A stretch of 37,996 nt of DNA, from contig CAZGXU010000020.1 of assembly GCA_964530075.1 (NCBI GenBank), positions 1-37,996 of the forward strand, in the 5' to 3' direction. Each line of letters starts with the position of its first letter. Position 1 is the stretch's first letter. The notes below the pieces were generated by a model, which had not been told where the DNA came from, searched no databases, and was given only the letters and a program-made list of their open reading frames with translations. The DNA comes from JANQEA01 sp964530075 (GTDB lineage: Bacteria > Bipolaricaulota > Bipolaricaulia > UBA7950 > UBA9294). The position numbers and the translations under genes are program-made. Below, piece after piece: positions 24,953 through 32,637 of this stretch.

Positions 24953-26430
24953 GGCGCAGGGGACCGTGGCTGGTCGGGCTGCTGGTGGTGATGGCGGCGA
25001 TCGCCGCGGTCGGCAACGTACCGCCGACGATGGAAGACCAGTATGTGACGACGGTGGAGGACACGCCGGTCGTGTTCGAGCTTCGTGCGCAGGACGAGGA
25101 CATCGACCCGAACGATCCGGAGGCGCACCCGCTGCGATTCGTGCTGGTGGAGGGCCCGAACCACGGGGTGTTGATCGGGGACACGGCGGAGTTGTTGTAC
25201 GAAGGGCCGCACGACGTGGTGATCGAGCTGACGTACGTGCCGGCGGCGGGGTTCGTGGGGGCGGATCGGGTGACCATGGCGGTGTACGACCCGTTCGGCG
25301 AGACGGCGTCGGGAGCGATGACGATCCGGATCGAGGCGGCCGAACAACGGGCCGAAGGGCTGCTGTCAGGGAACTGGTCGACAAACGCGACGTGGGAGTC
25401 GCAGTCTGGTTCACTCACCGTGTTCGAGACGCAGCTGACGGAGGTGTACCGGATCGGTCCGCTGACGGTGAAGGGGACGGCGGCGGTGCGGAAGGTGACG
25501 GTCGGCGGAGTGGATCAGATCGTGTTCGACGCGCTGCGATTCGACGGGGACGTCAAGCTGGGGACATTGTCGCTGTCGTCGACGCTGGCGTTCGATCCGG
25601 ACGCTCCGGCGGATCCGTTCGATTCCTGGCGGACGTCGGTCGGATTCGCGCTGCAGGGGGTGAGCTTCCGGCACACGTTCTACCTGGCGGCGGACGTGAC
25701 GTCCTCGTACCAGTCGCTGTTCGCGCAGGGGAACGTCGGCGGCCTGAGCATCGCGAACACGCTGCGGATCGACGTGAACGAGGCGTGCAACTTCGTGTTC
25801 GGGCGGAACGACGCGGCGGTTTCGTGGAGCTGGTGCGACCTGGAACTGCTAGCGCGGATGTCGGTGACGTGCGGGGGATTCCAGGAGGCGTCGTTCGACC
25901 TGTCCGAGCTGCCGATCTCGAAGGTCCTGCCTGGGTTGACGTTGGACGCGGGACTGACGTTCGCTGTGGACCAGAAGCGGCTGTCGACGACGCTGCAGTG
26001 GCGGCCGCTGACGGTGGGCTGCATCCGGCTGTACGGGGAGTTGGAAGTCGGTGGGACGCGGGACATGATAGTGAACGGGTTCACGATCTACGGGCTGCGG
26101 GTGGAGTGCGATGTCGGGGACGTGAAGGTGGTGAGCGCGACCTCGCTCGACCCGGTGAAGAACTCGGTGCTGACGGGGCAGACGGACTACTGGGAGGTGC
26201 TGCGGGCGTCGGGAACGCTGCTGGGGTGCTGCGGTGTGCCGGGGAGCTGGGGACTGGCGACGTACTTCTACGCCGGGTCGGCTCAGCTGTTCGACTGGGG
26301 GATGACGACGGGGCGGTTCGACCTGGCCCTGAACGACCACGCGAGCGTGAACTTCGAGCTGGTACTCCGATCGGGGGAGCTGGGGGACCCGAAGTTCGAG
26401 CTGTCGTTCGGCTGGACGGTGCGCTGGTAG
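24949..26430 (+). CDS. Secreted protein: cadherin-like domain plus predicted outer-membrane barrel-like domain
   Basis: 493 aa, family not recognised. It starts with a signal peptide (MRRRGPWLVGLLVVMAAIAAVG), then a cadherin/Big-like module (about 25-127: TVEDTPVVFELRAQD ... GFVGADRVTMAVYDPFGE) closely resembling the last repeats of the preceding gene. From about residue 130 the sequence is a long series of alternating, amphipathic beta strands rich in Thr, Gly and aromatics, and it ends FELSFGWTVRW with a terminal aromatic residue, as outer-membrane barrels do. Cysteines in NEACNFVFG, WSWCDLEL, SVTCGG and LGCCGVP may form disulfides. The ATGA overlap with the upstream gene implies co-translation. 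A pair in which the barrel anchors or exports the big adhesin is possible, but this is inference. Confidence 0.75.
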   Translation: MRRRGPWLVGLLVVMAAIAAVGNVPPTMEDQYVTTVEDTPVVFELRAQDEDIDPNDPEAHPLRFVLVEGPNHGVLIGDTAELLYEGPHDVVIELTYVPAAGFVGADRVTMAVYDPFGETASGAMTIRIEAAEQRAEGLLSGNWSTNATWESQSGSLTVFETQLTEVYRIGPLTVKGTAAVRKVTVGGVDQIVFDALRFDGDVKLGTLSLSSTLAFDPDAPADPFDSWRTSVGFALQGVSFRHTFYLAADVTSSYQSLFAQGNVGGLSIANTLRIDVNEACNFVFGRNDAAVSWSWCDLELLARMSVTCGGFQEASFDLSELPISKVLPGLTLDAGLTFAVDQKRLSTTLQWRPLTVGCIRLYGELEVGGTRDMIVNGFTIYGLRVECDVGDVKVVSATSLDPVKNSVLTGQTDYWEVLRASGTLLGCCGVPGSWGLATYFYAGSAQLFDWGMTTGRFDLALNDHASVNFELVLRSGELGDPKFELSFGWTVRW

Positions 26431-26437
26431 GCTGCGT

Positions 26438-26524
26438 CTTGCCTTCGGCAAGCCGTGGCGGAAGGCACGAGAGGAGGCTGCCTTCCGCTGGGGGATGACC
26501 GAGCGAAGCGCGTGCCCGCTTCGC
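26438..26524. terminator. Cluster of three hairpins in the convergent gap
   Basis: Three inverted repeats follow one another: 26438-26443 with 26447-26452 (6 bp, 3-nt loop); 26458-26467 with 26479-26488 (10 bp perfect, 11-nt loop); 26503-26510 with 26517-26524 (8 bp, 6-nt loop). None is followed by a T-run on either strand. The place, between two converging genes, suggests a two-way stop or 3'-end protection. Confidence 0.45.
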
Positions 26525-26664
26525 CTGGTACGGCTGCAGAGCGAGGATCTCATCGATCCCACTCTTCGCGAAGACGTGGCGCCTCCCTTCTGCGTTTGTC
26601 GAATCCGAGTCGTTTGAGAAGAGCGCACGGCCCGCCGAACGGAACGTTTGCGTCCGAGCCGGCC

Positions 26665-27117
26665 TCAGGGGAGCGGCCGGAGCCCCTTCTCCGAGCCCTT
26701 GATGACGGCATGCACCGCCCGCTGGGCCATCCATCCCTTCCCCACCTGCTGAGCCATCGCGAGCCGGTCGAATACCGTCAAGATGCGGCGAATCTTGCCG
26801 TCGCTGAGCTCATACGAGCAGAGCATTGGCAGCTCCCACTTCCTGCCCTCCATCGTACCGCGGACGGTGTGCTCAAAGGCGGCCTTGTTCCCCGCTGCGA
26901 GGATCCCGATCCCGGATTCCTCGATCTCCAACTCGGAGTTGGCCGCGAACATCCAGCGAAGATACCTTCGGATCTCCGCGGTGCCCTTGAACTCCCCACT
27001 TGGGTTCAGATACACAGCGTCCGGTGAGAAGAAGCTGAGAGCTTTCTCCAAGTCCCTACTCGCGAGCGCCTGTGCGAAGCTCCGCAGAACCTCGTCGCCT
27101 CTTCCTTCTTCCATCAT
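26665..27117 (-). CDS. SnoaL-like / NTF2-fold protein
   Basis: 150 aa, cytoplasmic. The cone-shaped NTF2-like fold is suggested by VLRSFAQALASRDLEKALSF, FFSPDAVYLNPSGEFKGTAEIRRYLRWMF and the later strands AAFEHTVRGTMEGRKWELPM and SYELSDGKIRRI. This superfamily includes polyketide cyclases, ketosteroid isomerase and many proteins of unknown role; no clear catalytic dyad can be assigned. The frame extends to 27153, but ATG 27117 has an almost perfect ribosome site AGGAGGTGA 5 nt upstream. It is a single-gene unit facing the surface-protein genes. Confidence 0.8.
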   Translation of the reverse strand: MMEEGRGDEVLRSFAQALASRDLEKALSFFSPDAVYLNPSGEFKGTAEIRRYLRWMFAANSELEIEESGIGILAAGNKAAFEHTVRGTMEGRKWELPMLCSYELSDGKIRRILTVFDRLAMAQQVGKGWMAQRAVHAVIKGSEKGLRPLP

Positions 27118-27326
27118 CGCCCTCACCTCCTGGTTGGGTCGATGCGGCTTCAAGCACCAGTCATCGCGTGCTCGCCACCGCCAACGGGAAGCCTAGCACG
27201 GATCGGCCGAGACGAGCAATGGGCGATTCATTGACCGGCGCGCCCGCCAACAGCGGCACGTTCCGGACGACAAGTTCGCGGGCCCGCCCTCACCACTTGG
27301 GGGAAGGCCTTTGTCAGAACCGGCGG

Positions 27327-27375
27327 TTTGGAACCCGGGTACTGAATGCAGGACGCGTTTGGAGGTGAGTCACGT
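27327..27375 (+). repeat. Dispersed hairpin repeat, copy A
   Basis: One of five related intergenic elements. It starts TTTGGA, then a diverged ACCCGGGTACT segment, then stem GAATGC, loop AGGAC, stem GCGTTT (27344-27360), then GGTGAGTCACGTC. This is the shortest and most diverged of the five. Confidence 0.65.
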
Positions 27376-27640
27376 CGAGGAAGGACGTCGGAGGTCGCGC
27401 TGCGACCACGGCTCGAGCGTTGCAGACGCGACATCGAACAGGCGGACGGGACAGACTACGTCGTAGGGAACGTTGGCTTGCTGAAGTACTTGTTCGATCG
27501 CCTCTTTGCTTGCCGCCTCCCATTCGCAGAAGCTCTTGTTGTCAGCGTAGCCGCAGAACGTACGCAGCTCAGGAGACGCCCTCTGGAAGGGGTTGCTCGG
27601 CCATCTCCTTGTCGGCGCTGGGCCACCACCGACCTGCGCT
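27370..27640 (-). pseudogene. Decayed small gene behind the DUF6506-like gene (frameshifted)
   Basis: On the minus strand one frame reads naturally as RWWPSADKEMAEQPLPEGVS and hits TGA at 27571-27569. The adjacent frame then continues ELRTFCGYADNKSFCEWEAA, followed by KEAIEQVLQQANVPYDVVCPVRLFDV, and stops at 27370. The two halves join as one protein if one base is dropped near 27570. The second half has no ATG, GTG or TTG start. The pattern (Cys strand, EA.SKEAI helix, YDVV.PV strand) resembles small ferredoxin-like-fold families such as DUF4242/DUF3303, but I cannot name it with certainty. A programmed frameshift or sequencing error is the alternative. Confidence 0.5.
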
Positions 27641-27657
27641 TTGCAGAAGCGGACGCG

Positions 27658-27990
27658 CTAGTTTTCCTGGGGGAACCAACCCTCTCTGCCGAGGAACTCC
27701 GCCGTGAGCATCGTCCCAGGCACGTCGCCGCGAGCGACATTCACCGCGACCCTCTCGCCTACCGCATTCTTGATCTTCGCCACTGCCTCATGTGTGAACC
27801 CCGGGCAGAGAAGGACAGCCTGGATACCCTCATCCCGGACGAGCTCCTGAGCCACGTCCGCTGCTTGATCGAAATTGAACAGCTCAACGAGAACTGCGGT
27901 GAACTCCAACGTGTCAGTTTTGATGGATGCTCTATGCCGACCGGGGTCTACGCCGGGAGCCATGACGATGGATGCTGCCTTGAAGGCCAT
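27658..27990 (-). CDS. DUF6506-like small protein
   Basis: 110 aa, cytoplasmic, with no membrane segment. The layout is MAFKAASIVMAPGVDP at the start, then IKTDTLEFTAVLV, the helix AADVAQELVRDEGIQAVLLCPGFTH, and AVAKIKNAVGERVAVNVARGDVPG near the end. I recall this pattern as DUF6506, a family without known function; the name is from memory. ATG 27990 is chosen over the longer frame to 28026 because AAGGAGGTGAAGAC is directly upstream. The stop is immediately followed by a decayed gene. Confidence 0.75.
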   Translation of the reverse strand: MAFKAASIVMAPGVDPGRHRASIKTDTLEFTAVLVELFNFDQAADVAQELVRDEGIQAVLLCPGFTHEAVAKIKNAVGERVAVNVARGDVPGTMLTAEFLGREGWFPQEN

Positions 27991-28015
27991 GTCTTCACCT
28001 CCTTTCGATGGCTCT

Positions 28016-28044
28016 ATCATATCCATCTGTCATCCACAACAGAA
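28016..28044 (-). promoter_or_regulatory. Candidate promoter of the DUF6506-like gene
   Basis: On the minus strand TTCTGT (28044-28039) and TATGAT (28021-28016) are 17 bp apart, about 26 nt before the ATG. The -10 box is good, the -35 box weak. Confidence 0.4.
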
Positions 28045-28183
28045 CTGTCGCCTGTCTGCGTCCTTCAACAGGGGGCGGTAGACGCGTCGAGTCGGCGATC
28101 CATGGGGGCACCTTGGCCGTGAGTTCGCGTCGTTCGGCATCGGGCGTTCGACGGATGTCAAGCAACAACGGAAGGAAAGCCAG

Positions 28184-28246
28184 TTTGGAGCCTGGGGGAC
28201 CGAATGTGGAGCGCTTTCGTTGGCGGTCTCGTGGTGAGCGGTGTCC
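28184..28246 (+). repeat. Dispersed hairpin repeat, copy B
   Basis: TTTGGAGCCTGGGGGACC, then stem GAATGT, loop GGAGC, stem GCTTTC (28202-28218, one mismatch), then GTTGGCGGTC and GTGGTGAGCGGTGTCC. GACC (28198-28201) can also pair with GGTC (28225-28228), closing an outer stem. Confidence 0.75.
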
Positions 28247-28375
28247 ACTTGCGTTCTATTGAGCTGTCCAGATACTCTGTTGGGATCTAGTAGTCCGAGG
28301 GATCCAGATCGGCTCCAGAAACGGAAGGAGCCCAGGGGGTGGGTCACGGATATCTGGAGCGGGAAGAGGGACGGC

Positions 28376-28552
28376 ATGGGGAAGTGCGAGAATTGCAGGA
28401 TATGCTATCCTTCTGCAATCGATAGGGTGCTTCTCCTGTCACTCACCTGGCTTATGACGCTGCTTCTCCTCTGTAACGTGGAGCCGTTCCCCAAGCGGTG
28501 TCCGATCTGTGGCCATCCCCTGAAGTATCATGACAAGCGCACTGCCGTATGA
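28376..28552 (+). CDS. 58-aa membrane protein with flanking Cys pairs
   Basis: Not a recognised family. The sequence begins MGKCENCRICYP, has one hydrophobic segment (RVLLLSLTWLMTLLLLCNV, about residues 18-36) and ends KRCPICGHPLKYHDKRTAV. Cys pairs on both sides of the membrane segment (CENC and CPIC) look like half zinc ribbons or a redox/metal site, though a single knuckle cannot form from residues on opposite sides of a membrane. If the segment is a hairpin or only peripheral, both could join. GGAAGAGGGA lies about 5 nt before ATG 28376. A longer in-frame start at 28241 falls inside repeat B and is unlikely. Confidence 0.55.
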   Translation: MGKCENCRICYPSAIDRVLLLSLTWLMTLLLLCNVEPFPKRCPICGHPLKYHDKRTAV

Positions 28553-28669
28553 TGCGGCGCAGTCAGGCAAAGACGTGGGCGCTGCCGGCATCAAGGTCGC
28601 GGTGTAGGGTCTGGCCCAACGGACACCGAGGCACCCGCCTTTGCACCGCTTGACGGAACATGACACGTG

Positions 28670-29884
28670 CTATCCACTCGCGATCCTTCGCACGATCTCC
28701 CTCAGACGTGGCCGCTTACCATACATCAGCAGATAGATCTTCAGAAGCCTCGCTGCAAGCAACAGCCCTCCGACGGTCGATACCACCAGGACGGCCATGC
28801 TGGTGGCCAGTTGCCACACCGGAACGCTCGTCAGACCAAGCCGCAACATCACCAGCACGGGCGCACTGAACGGGACGATGCTGAAGACGATCCACACCGG
28901 GCTGCGGGGGAAGAGCATCAGCAGGGAGATGAACCAGAACGGCGCAATGGCGAACATCGTGAAGATCGGCGCCAGCCCCTGCGCTTCTCGAACTGAGGAG
29001 CTAACCGCGGCGACGCCTAGCGACAGAACGGCGAACAACGAATAGCCGAGGATGAAGTACAGAACGCCAATCAGCAAGAGCGCAGGAGGTAGTTGGATGG
29101 TGCTGGCGACCCCCCCGATGGATGAGGAAGCCAGTTTCAACAGCAGAGGAATGGACGCCACCCAGACGAGCACCTGGGCCAGCCCGGCGACGCCCCGTCC
29201 CAAGATCTTGCCTGTGAGCAGCTGCCGCGTCGAGACCGCGGACAACAGGATCTCCATCAGCCGATTCTCCTTCTCCTCGCTGAGGCCTTGCAGGACGTAG
29301 TTGGAGGTGAACACGAGGGCGAGGCACAGCAGCACGCTGAAGACCGCCGGGATGATGAAGTTCCCGTATCCTCCTTGGTCGGCCGCCACGGCACCGGCTG
29401 AAGTGAGTGTCGTCGTGACCAGGGCTAAGGGCGCTTCGACCCGTGCGATGGTGCTCGCCGGTACTTCGCCAGCGAGCAGATTGCTCGACAGGAAATCCTT
29501 GATCGCCGCTGCAATCGCCGGGGGCGCCGAAAGCTCCTTCTGCGTGGTGTATCGACCGATCATCCCCGTCGCGACGAAATCGTCCGGAATGGTGAAGTAC
29601 TCCTCGATATCCCCGTCGATCAGGGCCTGGGTGGCCGCTTCCCGGGTGTCGAAGCGAACGAAGGTGACGTTTCCCTGGGTCGTAAACTGATCGAACCCGC
29701 CGAGCTCATCGACGTAGCCAATTCTGGTCACTTCTGCCGGTGGCGTCGCGACTCCTGACGCGATATGGAGAATCCCGATGCCAAGGAGAGCCAGTACCGG
29801 CAGGGCGAGGGTCACGATCATGAACCCGACCTTCCTGACCGTGTGCAGAAATTCATGCCGGAAGATCAGGAGGGTCCTATTCAT
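28670..29884 (-). CDS. ABC-2 type transporter permease (NatB-like)
   Basis: 404 aa. It has one membrane segment near the N-terminus (IVTLALPVLALLGIGIL), a large extracytoplasmic domain (about 45-170), then five more membrane segments in the second half, the architecture of ABC2_membrane_3/NatB permeases. The phrase LQGLSEEKENRLMEILLSAVSTRQLLTGKILG is the family's coupling-helix region. It works with the ATPase encoded directly upstream, with which it overlaps by 8 nt. NatAB exports Na+ in Bacillus; other members export drugs or peptides, so the substrate here is unknown. Confidence 0.9.
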   Translation of the reverse strand: MNRTLLIFRHEFLHTVRKVGFMIVTLALPVLALLGIGILHIASGVATPPAEVTRIGYVDELGGFDQFTTQGNVTFVRFDTREAATQALIDGDIEEYFTIPDDFVATGMIGRYTTQKELSAPPAIAAAIKDFLSSNLLAGEVPASTIARVEAPLALVTTTLTSAGAVAADQGGYGNFIIPAVFSVLLCLALVFTSNYVLQGLSEEKENRLMEILLSAVSTRQLLTGKILGRGVAGLAQVLVWVASIPLLLKLASSSIGGVASTIQLPPALLLIGVLYFILGYSLFAVLSLGVAAVSSSVREAQGLAPIFTMFAIAPFWFISLLMLFPRSPVWIVFSIVPFSAPVLVMLRLGLTSVPVWQLATSMAVLVVSTVGGLLLAARLLKIYLLMYGKRPRLREIVRRIASG

Positions 29885-30773
29885 CGCTCTTGCCCACCGC
29901 TTGCAAGAAGATCTCGTTCAGTGAAGGCGTGGCGACTTCGAATCGATGGATCCCTACGCCGGCGCCCACCAATCGCTCCAGAACCACCTGTGGAGCCGTA
30001 TTCGCATCCAGGACCAGCTCGACGTAGCCCTTGCGAGCTCGTCGTTCTGCAATCCCCGGTATCCGCGGCACCTCTCCCTCCACATCGACAAGGACCGAAT
30101 GACCCCTGTGCTCCGACTTGATTTCCGCGAGATCCCCGTACAGGACGGCACGTCCATCGTCCATCATCAAGATGCGGTCGCAGACTTCCTCGACCTGATT
30201 CATCTGGTGGGTGCTGAGAACCACCGCTTTGCCCCGGTCTCTCAGATGGTCGAGCAGCCCTTTGATGAGTTCGGTGTTCACCGGGTCGAGACCCGAAAAC
30301 GGTTCATCCAGGATGACGAGCTCCGGGTCATGGATGATCGCCACGATGAACTGGATGATCTGTGCCATCCCCTTGCTCAATTCGTCGATCCGCTTCCTCT
30401 TCTGAGGGAGCATCCCTGTCTGACCGAGCAACTCGTCAGCTCTCGCCTCGATGGAACGCTTGTCCATCCCCTTGAGGGAGGCCAGGTAGACGATGGAATC
30501 CATGACCGTCAGCCGTTTGTACAATCCCCTTTCCTCGGGCAGATAGCCGAGCTTGGCCTTACTGGCTTCACTCAGCCTCTCGCCGAGAATCGTCACCTCG
30601 CCTGAGTCCGGCTTGATGATGTCCATCATCATCCTGATTGTGGTCGTCTTGCCCGCCCCGTTCGGCCCGATGAGACCGAAGACATCGCCTGGAGCAACGG
30701 CGAAAGAGAGGCCCGCAACGGCCACTTTGTCTTCGTATGACTTGACTACATCGTTGACTTCAACTGCGGGCAT
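29877..30773 (-). CDS. ABC transporter ATP-binding protein (NatA-like)
   Basis: 298-aa cytoplasmic ATPase. It shows Walker A GPNGAGKTT (about 36-44), a Q-loop region in LGYLPEERGLYKRLTV, signature LSKGMAQ (the LSKGM variant of LSGGQ typical of this ABC-2 subgroup), Walker B LVILDEPFSGLDP and the switch His in STHQMNQ. The C-terminal 75 residues match DUF4162, the usual tail of these ATPases, ending NEIFLQAVG. The ribosome site is AGGAGGCG. It pairs with the permease that follows. Confidence 0.95.
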   Translation of the reverse strand: MPAVEVNDVVKSYEDKVAVAGLSFAVAPGDVFGLIGPNGAGKTTTIRMMMDIIKPDSGEVTILGERLSEASKAKLGYLPEERGLYKRLTVMDSIVYLASLKGMDKRSIEARADELLGQTGMLPQKRKRIDELSKGMAQIIQFIVAIIHDPELVILDEPFSGLDPVNTELIKGLLDHLRDRGKAVVLSTHQMNQVEEVCDRILMMDDGRAVLYGDLAEIKSEHRGHSVLVDVEGEVPRIPGIAERRARKGYVELVLDANTAPQVVLERLVGAGVGIHRFEVATPSLNEIFLQAVGKSDE

Positions 30774-31083
30774 ACAGGGAACGCCTCCTGAACTTCCGGT
30801 TACGCAGTGGTTTCACTCTGTTTGTCATCCAAGATCTGTGGACATCTCCTTCACCTGATCGATTGTAACGCCTCATTGTCGGACCTGGAAGTGCGATGAC
30901 CAGGATGGATATACGGTGCCGTCGCATGCCACGCCGGCGCGCGATTCCCGCGGCAAGGAATCCGGTCAAGCCGCCGCCTTGCCGCATCGAGACGGTTGGC
31001 GAAGGAGGGATCCTGGACCAGGGAGCCTGGGGACCGAACGTAGGAGCGTTCGTTGGCTGCCCGGTGGTGAACGTGTCCCTCAC
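30774..31083. other. Gap upstream of the ABC exporter genes
   Basis: 310 bp. Repeat copy C lies at its far end, immediately behind the stop of the methyltransferase-like gene. On the minus strand a TACAAT (30867-30862) could be a -10 box for the ABC genes, but its -35 box is poor. A ribosome-site-like AAGGAG followed by a 6-codon ORF (MSTDLG) also occurs near 30850-30826. I see no real gene. Confidence 0.5.
31021..31080 (+). repeat. Dispersed hairpin repeat, copy C
   Basis: GGGAGCCTGGGGACC, then a perfect 6-bp hairpin CGAACG / CGTTCG (31035-31052, loop TAGGAG), then TTGGCTGCCC and GGTGGTGAACGTGTCCC. Confidence 0.75.
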
Positions 31084-31608
31084 CTACCGAAGGCTGCTGT
31101 TGCTCCTGGAGCGAGCCCAACGCCATAGCCCGATGAGCGGGTTCCATCGCGGGACCTGCTGCATGTACTCGCCGTACGGTTCGCCGAACTTCTCGACAAG
31201 ATCACGATCAGCCTTGATCATGGTCAAATGGTTGGCTCCGATGCCAACAACGCCAGCAAGATAGACTCCCCAATGCTGCGTAATGCACATCACGGCCGCG
31301 GCGAGGAAGTCGGAAGCGAGAAACTGCGGGTGCCGGACGATGGCGTAGAGTCCGGACGTGACAAGCTCAGTCGTGTGGATGTAGCTTCTCCCCTTGGCGA
31401 CACGGCCGTGTCGGCGAAACGCGAGGATGGGGAACCAACCGAGAATCGCAGAAAGCGCGAATAGCGCCCAGCCGACGTGGATGAGCCATCCGATGCGACC
31501 AGCGGGAAGCAAGAACAGGAGACACAGCTGCGCGACCATTGCGACGCCATAGACGCTGTAGAGGAGGATCCAATACGCGCCTCCACGTCCGGGCCTTCCT
31601 TCATGCAC
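31084..31608 (-). CDS. Isoprenylcysteine carboxyl methyltransferase/PEMT-like membrane protein
   Basis: 174 aa with about four or five membrane segments. The C-terminal half carries the family pattern: LVTSGLYAIVRHPQFLA (the RHP motif that contacts SAM) and later ADRDLVEKFGEPYGEYMQQVPRWNP (the E..fg..Y..Y..vp motif). Bacterial members methylate lipids or other small targets; the substrate is unknown. The frame extends to GTG 31635, but GTG 31608 has AAGGAGG 5 nt upstream inside the end of the Nudix gene. The two genes overlap by 8 nt, so they form an operon with the Nudix gene first. Confidence 0.85.
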   Translation of the reverse strand: MHEGRPGRGGAYWILLYSVYGVAMVAQLCLLFLLPAGRIGWLIHVGWALFALSAILGWFPILAFRRHGRVAKGRSYIHTTELVTSGLYAIVRHPQFLASDFLAAAVMCITQHWGVYLAGVVGIGANHLTMIKADRDLVEKFGEPYGEYMQQVPRWNPLIGLWRWARSRSNSSLR

Positions 31609-32323
31609 GGGGACCTCCTTGGTTCTCTCGGTCACCGTTTCGGGCAGTTTCTGACAGGGGTTCGGACCGGCCGATGTTGAGTCCCTCCCCAGCTGGCGCT
31701 ACAAACCCGAGGAGAGGAAGGATTCGTGCCAACGCGCTCGCAGTACCGATTGGATACAGACGGACGCGGGGATCGACGTGTTCTTCACCCGCCACAAGGC
31801 AGGCTCCTTCCTCCAGCAGCTCCGCGAGACGAGGTCTGCGATCAGGCCCTCGAACCACCTGCATCTCTGTCAGCCCAACGATGCCCCGCACCTCATCCAG
31901 TAGCAGAATCCTCGGCTCGCCGCGTAGGCGCGCCCTGTAGACAACGATCCGATACAGACCGCCCGCTCGCGGGGTCCCCGGGGGATGGATCATCTCGTAC
32001 AGAGCGAGCGGCCGCGGCCGATCGCGGGGCTTCAATCTACGGATCGTCCCCTGTTGTGGGACGTACCAGGTGATCGATGAAGAGAGGATGTCGACTTCGG
32101 TTCCGGTTTCCTCTTTCACCTCCCGGTGCACACACACCAGCCAGTCTTCGCCTCTTTCTCGGTGCCCGCCGATGCCTGCGTAGAAAAGCTGGCCAGGAGG
32201 ACATTGACGTTGATGGCGAGTCCCTGCCAGAAAGAAGAGATAGCGGCCGCTATCGTCTTGCAGGGCCAGCGCTACGCCGGTCTCTGTCCCTTCTGGGGCG
32301 AATTCCTCTATCGTGCTGAACAT
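31601..32323 (-). CDS. Nudix hydrolase domain protein
   Basis: 240 aa. The Nudix box fits G-x5-E-x7-REVKEETGT at GGHRERGEDWLVCVHREVKE, near residues 52-76, with the preceding strand QLFYAGIG. Nudix enzymes cleave nucleoside diphosphates linked to other groups; the C-terminal half, including a MIHPPGTPRAGGLYRIVVYRA stretch, gives no clear substrate class. The frame is open to 32602, but the sequence before MFSTIEEFAPEG reads like non-coding DNA, so ATG 32323 is chosen despite lacking a clear ribosome site; GTG 32350 is an alternative. It is co-transcribed with the methyltransferase-like gene that follows. Confidence 0.8.
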   Translation of the reverse strand: MFSTIEEFAPEGTETGVALALQDDSGRYLFFLAGTRHQRQCPPGQLFYAGIGGHRERGEDWLVCVHREVKEETGTEVDILSSSITWYVPQQGTIRRLKPRDRPRPLALYEMIHPPGTPRAGGLYRIVVYRARLRGEPRILLLDEVRGIVGLTEMQVVRGPDRRPRLAELLEEGACLVAGEEHVDPRVRLYPIGTASALARILPLLGFVAPAGEGLNIGRSEPLSETARNGDRENQGGPRA

Positions 32324-32637
32324 GATTCTCGGGTACGAACGCGGATGCACGAGATGCTTCTCTCTACCCGTGAATGCTGGTCGAGGCGCCGTGAGCAGAG
32401 TAGTCCGTCTGGCCGCTGCTCGGCAAATTCGAAGCCGTGCACAATGTTGGCGGACAGGGAGCACGATCGTCGTCCGTAACCGAGCTCTCCCGAAACCGTG
32501 GCGGTCGGCGTACGGGCCGAGAGCGGCGGATCCAGGATCCGTTTGCCGGCTTGCGGCGCGTCGTGGGTTTGGCAGGTCATTCGTGGTCGGCCCTCTTGCC
32601 AAGTTTCGATCGCGTTGCCATAAACGATGCGGGTAGA
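32324..32637. other. Divergent gap between the Nudix gene and the small membrane protein gene
   Basis: 314 bp. A 7-bp inverted repeat with a one-base centre (CGGATCC A GGATCCG, 32527-32541) is the most distinct element and could be an operator. On the minus strand a weak TTGCCG / TACTCT pair is the only promoter-like signal. No gene is seen. Confidence 0.5.

Larger units (their letters stand above)
27118..27657. other. Gap between the SnoaL-like and DUF6506-like genes
   Basis: 540 bp without an intact gene. It contains the frameshifted remnant (27370-27640) and repeat copy A (27327-27375). The stretch 27118-27326 holds the upstream region of the SnoaL-like gene; a weak TTGCTC / TAGGCT pair on the minus strand is the only promoter-like signal I see. 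Confidence 0.6.
27991..28375. other. Gap between the DUF6506-like gene and the small CxxC protein gene
   Basis: 385 bp between divergent genes. It holds the minus-strand promoter candidate at 28016-28044 and repeat copy B. I see no further gene. Confidence 0.6.

Noticed and set aside
27235..27275. Possible inverted sixth copy of the repeat
   Set aside because: CCGCCAAC and ACGTTCCGG resemble the reverse of the motif, but the order and spacing of parts do not fit the other copies.
27658..27660. TAG of the DUF6506-like gene as a read-through or pyrrolysine codon
   Set aside because: The frame beyond TAG is open for about 95 codons, but its first third reads unnaturally, while the neighbouring frame gives the natural sequence. 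A frameshifted remnant explains it better.
27346..28122. 258-aa plus-strand open frame
   Set aside because: It runs antisense through the DUF6506-like gene, which has a strong ribosome site and family-like sequence. The plus-strand protein has no recognisable features.
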